Counted from the first letter of the stretch, positions 7,087 to 13,193 are shown. The stretch: DNA of 18,060 nt from Campylobacteraceae bacterium (GCA_026982175.1 JALSHP010000189.1:1-18060), one strand, 5' to 3'. Notes: a model not told the origin generated them from the letters alone. A program made the numbers and translations.

Positions 7087-8523
7087 ATGGGTAAATTTGT
7101 AAACGGTGTAGATGAATTTTTTGCATTTTGTAATGAGAATGAAGTAGAGTTTGTAGATTTTAGATTTACAGACATCAAAGGTGCATGGCACCATATTTCA
7201 TACAGAATGAGTGCTGTAACAGCTGGACAACTAGAAGGTGGTCTTCCATTTGATGGTTCTTCAATCGAAAATTGGCAACCAATTAATGAATCAGATATGC
7301 TACTTAAGCCAGATGTAGATTCTGCATTCCTTGACCCATTTACAGCAGACAGTACTGTTATTGTTATTTGTGATGTTTATGACATCTACAAAAATGAGCT
7401 TTATGCTAAATGTCCAAGAAGTATTGCTAAAAAAGCACTTCAAGCACTTGATGATGCTGGTGTAGCTGATGCTGCTTATTTTGGTCCTGAAAATGAGTTC
7501 TTTATCTTTGATGATGTAAAAATCGTTGATAACGACAACCACCAATCATTCAAAGTAGAAACAGATGAAGGTCACTGGGCTGACAACGCTGACTACGGTG
7601 AGATGGGGAACATGGGTCACAGACCAAGAATTAAAGGTGGATACTTCCCAGTGCAACCAACTGACCCTGCTGTTGATTTAAGAGCAGAGATGATGCAAGT
7701 GCTTGAAGATGTTGGATTAGAAGTTATTCTAGGTCACCATGAAGTAGCACAAGGGCAACATGAAATTGGTATTGTTTATTCAGACATCATCACCGCTGCT
7801 GATAATGTTCAAAAGTATAAATATGTTGTAAAAATGGTAGCACACCTTAATGGTAAAACGGCTACATTTATGCCAAAACCAATCTACAATGACAACGGAA
7901 ACGGAATGCACGTTCACCAATCATTATGGAAAGATGGTAAAAACTTATTCTACAAAGAGGGTGAATACGCGAACCTTTCTAAAACAGCACTTGATTACTT
8001 AAGTGGTATTTTTGAGCATAAAGAAGCTGTTGCTGCCTTTACAAACCCAAGTACCAACTCCTTTAAGAGACTACTTCCAGGTTTTGAAGCACCAAGAATT
8101 TTGACTTACTCTAGCCAAAACAGAAGTGCTGCATGTAGAATTCCTTATGGTGCAGGTGAAGGGGCAACAAGAATTGAAACTCGTTTCCCAGATTCTGTAG
8201 CTTGTCCTTACCTTGCATTCTCTGTGCTTATGATTGCTGGTCTTGATGGAATCAAAAAAGGTGGTTATGACAGTTTAGTAGGTCCATTTAACGAAGACTT
8301 ATTTGAGCTTACACGTGATGAAATTGCTGAAAGAAAAATTCCTGAACTTCCTAATACATTTAGAGATGCATTAGAAGGGCTTGAAAAAGACTTTGACTTC
8401 TTAGCACCAATTATGAGTCCAGAATATGTAAAAGAGTATGTTGATTACATGTTTGACCGACATGTTATTCCTGTTGAGGGAAGACCAACTGCATTTGAGT
8501 ATATCTCTACTTACTCTTGTTAA
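7087..8523 (+). CDS. glnA: Glutamine synthetase, type I
   Basis: Makes glutamine from glutamate, ammonia and ATP; the main cytoplasmic ammonium-assimilation enzyme, normally a dodecamer. 478 residues, close to the ~470 usual for bacterial GSI. Visible family motifs are the beta-grasp N-domain with DGSSIENW, the metal/ATP site GPENEFFIFD, NGNGMHVHQSLW, the Arg/ATP motif PGFEAPR, and NRSAACRIP. At the position where enterobacterial GSI carries the adenylylated Tyr (NLYDLP), this protein has DLFELT with Phe at residue 406 (8302-8304), so control by AMP attachment is not possible at that site. AGGAG lies 8 nt before the ATG. A strong terminator follows, so it is monocistronic. Confidence 0.98.
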   Translation: MGKFVNGVDEFFAFCNENEVEFVDFRFTDIKGAWHHISYRMSAVTAGQLEGGLPFDGSSIENWQPINESDMLLKPDVDSAFLDPFTADSTVIVICDVYDIYKNELYAKCPRSIAKKALQALDDAGVADAAYFGPENEFFIFDDVKIVDNDNHQSFKVETDEGHWADNADYGEMGNMGHRPRIKGGYFPVQPTDPAVDLRAEMMQVLEDVGLEVILGHHEVAQGQHEIGIVYSDIITAADNVQKYKYVVKMVAHLNGKTATFMPKPIYNDNGNGMHVHQSLWKDGKNLFYKEGEYANLSKTALDYLSGIFEHKEAVAAFTNPSTNSFKRLLPGFEAPRILTYSSQNRSAACRIPYGAGEGATRIETRFPDSVACPYLAFSVLMIAGLDGIKKGGYDSLVGPFNEDLFELTRDEIAERKIPELPNTFRDALEGLEKDFDFLAPIMSPEYVKEYVDYMFDRHVIPVEGRPTAFEYISTYSC

Positions 8524-8539
8524 AATTTTTATGACAATT

Positions 8540-8572
8540 GTCGGGGTAAGATACCCCGACCTACATTTTTTT
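8540..8572 (+). terminator. Rho-independent terminator of glnA
   Basis: GTCGGGGTA-AGA-TACCCCGAC, a perfect 9-bp GC-rich stem with a 3-nt loop (8540-8560), followed by CTACA and seven T (8566-8572). It lies 16 bp after the glnA stop and directly abuts the next promoter. Confidence 0.88.
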
Positions 8573-8573
8573 A

Positions 8574-8582
8574 TGCTAAAAT
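8574..8582 (+). promoter_or_regulatory. Extended -10 placed 6 nt before the start codon (leaderless mRNA predicted)
   Basis: TGCTAAAAT, followed by ATTGGC and the ATG at 8589. It is identical in sequence and spacing to the element before the gene at 6234. The preceding T-run of the glnA terminator supplies upstream AT-rich DNA. Confidence 0.55.
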
Positions 8583-8588
8583 ATTGGC

Positions 8589-9428
8589 ATGAAAAACATT
8601 ATTCCACATTTTTTACTCTTTATTATTTTAATTTTACTCTTTAGTTCATTTTTTTATTTGTATGGAAAAAAGATTTGGCAACCCTATTATGAAAAATATT
8701 GCCATGCCCAAAACATTATAGTCCCATGTAAAGAACCTCAGCCATGCGAAGAAACAAAACCTTGTGAACCTTGTCACCTAACCCATGTAGGTCCTTTAAA
8801 ACCTTTGGTCATTGAAAAAAAATGTCCAGAATGTCCTATTTGTCCTAAAGTTGAAAAACTCACTTCAAGACAAAAACTTAATCGTCATCTAGCAGATGCA
8901 AACTTTATTGTCTATCCTAAAAGCTTAACCCTTATTGGACTTAAACATGAAAAAATCTTAGAGGTATGGACAAAACAAGATGGAAGAAACATCCATTTGG
9001 TAAGCTACCCCTTTACGGCTTTTTCAGGGATGCTAGGACCAAAACTCAAAGAGGGAGACCGACAAATTCCAGAGGGTATTTATGGTATCTCCTATCTAAA
9101 TCCAAAGAGTAAGTTTCATCTTGCCATGCGTGTGACCTATCCTAATGATTTTGACAAAAAAATGGCAAAAACAGAGAAGCGTACCAATCTCGGTGGTGAT
9201 ATTATGATACATGGAAGTGACCGAACCATTGGTTGTATTCCTATTGGTGACAATAATATTGAAGAGCTATATTTTTTAGCCCAAAAAGTTGGTATTCAAA
9301 ATATTAAAGTTATTTTATCTCCTGTCGACTTTAGACAGATTAAAGTTAATATTACCAAGAAAAACAAGCATCCTTGGGTTAAGGATCTTTATAGCAACAT
9401 AACCAAAGAGATGGCAGAATATAAATAG
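8589..9428 (+). CDS. Membrane-anchored L,D-transpeptidase (YkuD/YafK type) with Cys-rich linker
   Basis: Predicted periplasmic peptidoglycan transpeptidase or carboxypeptidase. Residues 5-25 are an N-terminal membrane anchor. Residues 30-90 are a linker with eight Cys (38, 47, 53, 59, 62, 79, 82, 85), including CEPCH (59-63), which has the form of a c-type haem attachment motif. The catalytic domain is ~105-245: GDRQIPEGIYGI (156-167), then DIMIHGS (204-210) and TIGCIPIG (213-220) with catalytic Cys216 and His208, the YafK-like variant in which Pro replaces the usual Arg after GCI. 279 residues. There is no ribosome-binding site; translation is probably leaderless. Helical-shape enzymes of this class (Csd6/Pgp2) are known in the phylum, but this appears to be a different subfamily. 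It ends 4 bp from a convergent gene. Confidence 0.85.
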   Translation: MKNIIPHFLLFIILILLFSSFFYLYGKKIWQPYYEKYCHAQNIIVPCKEPQPCEETKPCEPCHLTHVGPLKPLVIEKKCPECPICPKVEKLTSRQKLNRHLADANFIVYPKSLTLIGLKHEKILEVWTKQDGRNIHLVSYPFTAFSGMLGPKLKEGDRQIPEGIYGISYLNPKSKFHLAMRVTYPNDFDKKMAKTEKRTNLGGDIMIHGSDRTIGCIPIGDNNIEELYFLAQKVGIQNIKVILSPVDFRQIKVNITKKNKHPWVKDLYSNITKEMAEYK

Positions 9429-9455
9429 TGTTTTAATATTTTTGATTAAAACGCT
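9427..9455. terminator. Shared hairpin at a convergent gene junction
   Basis: AGTGTTTTAAT and ATTAAAACGCT form an 11-bp stem with one G-T pair and a 7-nt loop (ATTTTTG). It spans the stop codons of both convergent genes, whose ends are 4 bp apart. With no long external T-run it may end transcription weakly in either direction. Confidence 0.45.
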
Positions 9456-10176
9456 TATATCTATCTCGTACTTTGGGGTGCAAAACATTCAAATAAAAGC
9501 CCAAGACAATAAAGTCGAACAGAAAATAAAAGGCTGCGATTCCTACAGGTGGGTTTCCACTGGGTAGCCACGCAAATTTGTTAAAGGCAATTTGGGGCCA
9601 ATACCATGTACCTGTTGCTGTGCCTATTTGCTCTAAGTATGCCACAATGAAAAACATAATCAAAAAGAAGAGTTGTGACTTTTTAGCATTGTATAAAATG
9701 ATAAAAAAGATGACAGAATAGAGAAAACCAAAATAGTCATTTGCCCAAAACAGCCACACAAAACTGTAAACGGCTGAAAAAACAAACAGATATTTTTTAA
9801 TAATCTCTTGATGATGTAAAATGTAAGGGTGATGCGAAAGCCTAAAAACAGATGCAAAAATAAGGCTATGCCCAAAGATGAGCCACAGAGGAATGTTGGC
9901 AAATCGGTAGTGATACATGCCCAAAACCATTGAGAGTATGTACTCCCCTGTTAAACCCACCACAATGCCAATGAGCATTATCTCTCTGGCACGTTTAGAG
10001 CTTCGCCAATAGGAAAAGGCGAAAGCAAAGCCAACCAAAACAACGGCGATAGCTTGTCCATGTCCTGAAAACCATGCATCTCCAATGGGGCTGTCAATGG
10101 TCAAAAATAGGGCTGTGCTGATGAGGGTTTTAAGTATGGTTCTATAAGGGATTTTCTCTTTACTTCTAAGTGTCAT
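9433..10176 (-). CDS. Polytopic membrane protein of unknown function
   Basis: 247 residues, not recognised with certainty. Seven to eight hydrophobic segments are visible, roughly at 14-29, 41-57, 66-86, 95-111, 128-145, 149-163, 168-184 and 210-232. The N-terminus has no cleavable signal, and the basic C-terminal tail (RDRYKRFNQKY) suggests a cytoplasmic end. Polar residues sit inside or beside the helices: Glu78, His103, Glu182 and Asp221. A distinctive block at 185-212 contains GTATGTWYW and LPSGNPPVG. The layout recalls integral-membrane enzymes such as carotenoid-synthesis hydratases, but the resemblance is loose and no name is justified. It is divergent from rnr with its own promoter. 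The ribosome-binding site is weak (AGAGAG). Confidence 0.75.
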   Translation of the reverse strand: MTLRSKEKIPYRTILKTLISTALFLTIDSPIGDAWFSGHGQAIAVVLVGFAFAFSYWRSSKRAREIMLIGIVVGLTGEYILSMVLGMYHYRFANIPLWLIFGHSLIFASVFRLSHHPYILHHQEIIKKYLFVFSAVYSFVWLFWANDYFGFLYSVIFFIILYNAKKSQLFFLIMFFIVAYLEQIGTATGTWYWPQIAFNKFAWLPSGNPPVGIAAFYFLFDFIVLGFYLNVLHPKVRDRYKRFNQKY

Positions 10177-10202
10177 TTTTCTCTCTTTTTTTTAGTTGTA
10201 AA

Positions 10203-10211
10203 AGTATAACA
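10203..10211 (-). promoter_or_regulatory. Promoter of the minus-strand membrane protein gene
   Basis: Minus strand reads TGTTATACT (extended -10), 26 nt before the ATG at 10176. It is divergent from, and about 20 bp away from, the rnr -10. Confidence 0.5.
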
Positions 10212-10228
10212 AAATTGGTTACAATACC

Positions 10229-10234
10229 TATAAT
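10229..10234 (+). promoter_or_regulatory. -10 box of rnr
   Basis: TATAAT lies 29 nt before the rnr ATG, with TAGGA (10253-10257) as ribosome-binding site at 6 nt spacing. Confidence 0.5.
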
Positions 10235-10263
10235 AGAACAAAACAAATATTTATAGGAACACC

Positions 10264-12228
10264 ATGTCACCATTTGCCATACAACTCATCAACGGATTTA
10301 AAGAGAGCGACTTAGAACAAGAAGATAAAAATGCTTTTCAAAAGCTACAACAGTTAGGAGCAGTCGAAGAGGTCGAGGGACTTTGGAAACTCAAATCACT
10401 CTTTCGTGTGGGGCAACTCTATGTCAATAAAGAGGGGCGAGGTTTTGTAGAAGCACAAACAGCTGAACAAAAAGACCTACTCGTCGAAGCACAAGATATG
10501 GGCGAAGCCAACCCTGGGGACGATGTGGTGGTTAAACGCGTTATTGCACGGCGTGGTCGTGCATCGGCTAAGGTACAATTGGTTATCCGTAAGGCTCATG
10601 TTTTTCAGATTGTCTATACTAACCGTAATGAGTCCGATGTTTTTGAGATACTTGACCTTAAAACGGGACTTCCTACCCATGCAAAAATGGAGGGCATGGA
10701 CTTAAAAGCCTTTAAATTGGGTACTGTGCTTAAAGTAGATAGCGAAACAGAAGAGGTGTTAGAGATATTTGGGCAATTAAGTGACCCTTTAGTCGATGAA
10801 AAGATTTCACTAGCCCTCTACAAAAGAGCCTCTGATGTGTTCGATGATGACTGTGTAAGCCAAGCCAAAGAGGTTGAGCAAGAGGTGACAAGAGCCGAAC
10901 ACCCTACGCGTGTGGACTTGACCCATTTAGATTTTTGTACCATTGACCCTGTGACGGCAAAAGATTTTGATGATGCAATTTATTTTGACCTCCAAGAGCA
11001 TACCCTTTACGTTGCCATTGCTGATGTGAGCCACTATGTAGACTACTTTAGCCCCATTGACACAGAAGCAAAACGGCGTGGATTTACCACTTACTTTCCC
11101 CATAAATCTTTTCCAATGTTACCTCGTGAGTTAAGTGAGAACATCTGTTCGCTTAAACCCCATGTCGATAGACTGGCATTTGTGGCAAAAATAGCCTTGC
11201 ATAAAGAGACGCTACTTCCTTTAAAAGAGGAATTTTTTGAAGCCATCATTCACTCTAAACGCCGTTTTAATTATGATGAGATAGATGCAATTATTGAGAA
11301 TGATGGGGAAAATGTTGAAAAAGAACATGAGAAAAAAATCTTAGAGTATCTTCTTCCTCTTCAAAAAATTACCCAAAAGCTTAGAAAGAAGCGTCTAGGC
11401 TTTGGTTTTGACTTTAGAAGTGAAGAGATAAAACTAAGCATTGACGCAGGACATGAACTTAAAGGCACTTCAGTAGAAACTGGCACAGCTTCACATTCAC
11501 TCATTGAAGAGTGTATGCTTTTAGCCAACCAAGCCTCTGCCAAACGCTTTGAGTATGGAATTTTTAGGGTGCATACTCCTCCACAACTGGCTAAACTTGA
11601 AGAGCTATTAGAAGAACTTGCCTCCATTGGGCTGTTTGTTAAAAACTATGACGATGCTCCCTCACTCATTCGTGCCATACAAAAAGAGGCTGAAAATATG
11701 GGCATTGCCCCAGAGGTTGATAGCATGGTCATTAAATCGCTTAAACAAGCTGTCTATTCAGCGAACAATGAGGGTCACTTTGGACTTGGTTTTAGCCACT
11801 ATTCACACTTCACCTCCCCTATTCGGCGATATTCTGACCTCATTTTACACCGACTCATTAAATCTCAACTCAAAGAGGACAAAGAGCAAAATGAGTATCT
11901 ACTAAGAAACATAGAGCCACTTTGTCAAAGGGTTTCAGAGTTAGAGCGTGAATCGACCAAAGCAGAATGGGATTTTAGAGACCGTAAGTTAGCCCGTTGG
12001 GCAGAAAAACGCATTGGGCAAGAGTTTAAAGCCCATGTGGTTGAGGTAGGTGAAAATGCCAAAGCCGTACTAGAGTGTGATATTGAAGGGGTAACAGTAA
12101 ATTTACGCGGTGACAATGTAATGCTTTTTGACAAAATTATTTTAGACATAGAGAGTGTCTCTGTGGCTATGGCAAAAATCCAAGGGGAGTTTGTGGCTAA
12201 GCGTGAGAAAGAGATAACGGAATTATAA
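10264..12228 (+). CDS. rnr: Ribonuclease R (RNase II family)
   Basis: Processive 3'-5' exoribonuclease that degrades structured RNA. 654 residues, shorter than E. coli RNase R (813) and like the compact epsilonproteobacterial forms. A cold-shock/OB-like N-region (~45-110) with LYVNKEGRGFVEA is followed by the RNB domain (~215-545). Catalytic acids follow the RNase II pattern: Asp228, Asp234, Asp236 and Asp237 in IDPVTAKDFDDA. The second signature is HYSHFTSPIRRYSDL, with Arg521/Arg522. A short C-terminal S1-like region (~570-640) ends in KREKEITEL; the Lys-rich tail of enterobacterial enzymes is absent. Its last 56 bp recur at 13092-13147, beyond a toxin-antitoxin pair, so the 3' end is part of a duplication. 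Confidence 0.96.
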   Translation: MSPFAIQLINGFKESDLEQEDKNAFQKLQQLGAVEEVEGLWKLKSLFRVGQLYVNKEGRGFVEAQTAEQKDLLVEAQDMGEANPGDDVVVKRVIARRGRASAKVQLVIRKAHVFQIVYTNRNESDVFEILDLKTGLPTHAKMEGMDLKAFKLGTVLKVDSETEEVLEIFGQLSDPLVDEKISLALYKRASDVFDDDCVSQAKEVEQEVTRAEHPTRVDLTHLDFCTIDPVTAKDFDDAIYFDLQEHTLYVAIADVSHYVDYFSPIDTEAKRRGFTTYFPHKSFPMLPRELSENICSLKPHVDRLAFVAKIALHKETLLPLKEEFFEAIIHSKRRFNYDEIDAIIENDGENVEKEHEKKILEYLLPLQKITQKLRKKRLGFGFDFRSEEIKLSIDAGHELKGTSVETGTASHSLIEECMLLANQASAKRFEYGIFRVHTPPQLAKLEELLEELASIGLFVKNYDDAPSLIRAIQKEAENMGIAPEVDSMVIKSLKQAVYSANNEGHFGLGFSHYSHFTSPIRRYSDLILHRLIKSQLKEDKEQNEYLLRNIEPLCQRVSELERESTKAEWDFRDRKLARWAEKRIGQEFKAHVVEVGENAKAVLECDIEGVTVNLRGDNVMLFDKIILDIESVSVAMAKIQGEFVAKREKEITEL

Positions 12229-12230
12229 AT
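12175..12230 (+). repeat. Left copy of a 56-bp direct repeat (3' end of intact rnr)
   Basis: Runs from the AAAATCC encoding part of KIQGEF through the rnr stop. It matches 13092-13147 at 52 of 56 positions by eye. Three differences are silent third-position changes (GGG/GGA, AAG/AAA, GAA/GAG) and one is Ala to Val. Confidence 0.9.
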
Positions 12231-12318
12231 GGCATTTAAAGAGAGTTATATAGACCTCACCAACACACAAAGAGATAACTATGTAAATGCAAACCTTAAA
12301 CTATTGAGCTTTATTTAA
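12229..12318 (+). CDS. Possible truncated gene, 29 codons, directly after rnr
   Basis: ATG immediately follows the rnr stop codon and reads MAFKESYIDLTNTQRDNY... to a TAA at 12316-12318. There is no ribosome-binding site of its own, though translation could couple to rnr. The composition is coding-like, but no family is recognised. It could be the first codons of a gene cut when the toxin-antitoxin segment joined this locus, or a chance frame. Confidence 0.3.
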   Translation: MAFKESYIDLTNTQRDNYVNANLKLLSFI

Positions 12319-12330
12319 CAAAAAATAAAC

Positions 12331-12354
12331 TATAATATTTACAGTTAAATTAAC
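12331..12354 (+). promoter_or_regulatory. Promoter and operator-like palindrome of the toxin-antitoxin operon
   Basis: TATAAT (12331-12336) puts the transcript start near 12343. GTTAA-A-TTAAC (12344-12354) lies directly over and after it, a good place for the antitoxin to repress its own operon, as Phd-type antitoxins do. AAGGA (12365-12369) is the ribosome-binding site. Confidence 0.45.
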
Positions 12355-12377
12355 CTATAAATAAAAGGATAAATAGC

Positions 12378-12674
12378 ATGGTAAGATATGCAGAAAATGA
12401 ACTCTTTTCCATAACAGACTTTACAAAGCAACTCAGTAGCCTTTTAAAAGAGATTAAAAACAATAGCCTTGAAAAGATTGGAATTTTGAAAAACAATCGC
12501 TTAGAAGTAGTTGTATTATCGACAGAAGAGTATAGTCGTTTAAAGAAGATAGAAGAAGAGTCGCACAATTCAAAATGGGCATACTGGAAAGAGGAGGAGC
12601 TAGATAACTTTGGTAAAATTGCTATTGGCTTAAGTCGTCATAATTATGATGATGAGGATTACTCTAAATGGTAG
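12378..12674 (+). CDS. Type II antitoxin, Phd/YefM family
   Basis: Antitoxin expected to bind the adjacent toxin and repress the shared promoter. 98 residues. The N-terminal ~60 residues show the Phd/YefM pattern: ELFSITDFTKQLSSLLKEI, then a beta strand (EKIGILKNNRLEVVVLSTEEYSRL, quoted in parts: GILKNNRLEVVVLS at ~35-48). The C-terminal third is acidic and aromatic-rich, ending DDEDYSKW, the usual toxin-binding tail type. AAGGA lies 8 nt upstream. It overlaps the toxin gene by 7 bp (12668-12674). It sits in the insert bounded by rnr 3'-end copies. The pairing with a MazF-type toxin, rather than Doc or YoeB, is a mixed but not unknown combination. Confidence 0.85.
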   Translation: MVRYAENELFSITDFTKQLSSLLKEIKNNSLEKIGILKNNRLEVVVLSTEEYSRLKKIEEESHNSKWAYWKEEELDNFGKIAIGLSRHNYDDEDYSKW

Positions 12675-12988
12675 GAAGCATTTATTTTATAGAGATGCCT
12701 TATTCGGATTTCAAACAGTTTAAAGGGCGACCCGTACTGGTTTTTAGAGAAATAGATAAAAATGACTTACTCATTTTACCTTTAACTACAAATTTACACA
12801 GAGAGGGAATAGTAATCAGCAATGATGACATTAAAAGAGGTTCTTTAAAAAAAGAGTCGGTGGTTATTGTTCCTAAAATTACAGCCATAGACGCTTCTTT
12901 GATTTCTGAAAAAAACATCATTGCTACTTTGAAAGATGTGACTTTTGAGAAGATTTTAAGAGAGATTTGTGAGAAGTTTGAGTGTTAA
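12668..12988 (+). CDS. Type II toxin, MazF/PemK family endoribonuclease
   Basis: Predicted sequence-specific mRNA (or tRNA/rRNA) endonuclease that slows growth when free of antitoxin. 106 residues, normal size. The family outline is GSIYFIEMPY at the N-terminus (strand and loop), KGRPVLVFREI, LLILPLTTN, then GSLKKESVVIVPKITAIDASLI, which carries the conserved Ser/Lys and Thr/Ile positions of PemK-like proteins, and a C-terminal helix. AGGA at 12655-12658 is the ribosome-binding site, lying inside the antitoxin gene. The reading frame is intact and shows no lesion, so the pair may be active. Cleavage specificity cannot be read from sequence. Confidence 0.85.
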   Translation: MVGSIYFIEMPYSDFKQFKGRPVLVFREIDKNDLLILPLTTNLHREGIVISNDDIKRGSLKKESVVIVPKITAIDASLISEKNIIATLKDVTFEKILREICEKFEC

Positions 12989-13064
12989 TAAACAGCATCA
13001 TGCGTCTCAATATTTATGCCTTGTAAAAGTAAAAAATCAATAGGGAGGAATATGATTTAATGGT
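12989..13064. other. Non-coding joint between toxin gene and rnr tail copy
   Basis: About 75 bp with no clear gene. On the minus strand 13056-12985 reads 23 open codons ending ...LLLQGINIETHDAVY-stop, with no start codon, which could be the buried 3' end of a lost gene. On the plus strand GGGAGGA (13043-13049) looks like a ribosome-binding site without a convincing gene after it. Confidence 0.3.
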
Positions 13065-13145
13065 GCGATGGCAATCGCCCTACAAAATAAGAAAATCCAA
13101 GGAGAGTTTGTGGTTAAACGTGAGAAAGAGATAACGGAGTTATAA
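13065..13145 (+). pseudogene. Second, partial copy of the rnr 3' end
   Basis: Translates as AMAIALQNKKIQGEF... to KREKEITEL-stop, against AMAKIQGEF...KREKEITEL in the intact rnr. The shared GCxATGGCA is followed here by 18 extra bases (13074-13091, six codons, frame kept), then 54 bp of near-identity to the stop. The frame is open upstream only to 13056, and no RNase R sequence precedes it, so it is a tail without a gene. The natural purT promoter region begins right after it, suggesting this copy marks the older rnr-purT junction. Confidence 0.85.
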
Positions 13146-13147
13146 AT
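13092..13147 (+). repeat. Right copy of the 56-bp direct repeat
   Basis: Pairs with 12175-12230 at a constant offset of 917 bp, 52 of 56 identical. Together the two copies bracket the 29-codon frame, the toxin-antitoxin operon and the short joint. Confidence 0.9.
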
Positions 13148-13180
13148 ATAATTAGATAAAATATGCTTAATATTTTATCT
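13147..13180 (+). promoter_or_regulatory. purT promoter with perfect 11-bp inverted repeat in the leader
   Basis: TATAAT at 13147-13152 starts on the last base of the rnr tail copy. AGATAAAATAT (13154-13164), GCTTA, ATATTTTATCT (13170-13180) form a perfect inverted repeat covering the predicted start point near 13159. AAGGA (13181-13185) follows at once, so the hairpin or a bound protein could affect purT initiation. No T-run follows, so it is not a typical terminator. Confidence 0.45.
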
Positions 13181-13193
13181 AAGGATTCACCTC

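Noticed and set aside
7300..7545. Minus-strand open frame inside glnA
   Set aside because: Antisense to an intact, highly conserved enzyme; composition is typical of a shadow frame.
11361..11627. Minus-strand open frame inside rnr
   Set aside because: Ser-rich shadow of the RNB domain; no start signals.
12232..12245. ATTTAAAGAGAG shared between the post-rnr frame and the rnr 5' end (near 10298)
   Set aside because: A 12-bp match in AT-rich DNA with no similarity beyond it; probably chance.
12350..12568. Minus-strand open frame opposite the antitoxin gene
   Set aside because: The plus strand has a matching Phd-family protein with promoter, ribosome-binding site and overlap with the toxin gene.
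13060..13134. 24-codon frame after GGGAGGA (MVRWQSPYK...)
   Set aside because: It runs through the rnr tail copy in the wrong frame; a good ribosome-binding-like sequence alone is not enough.
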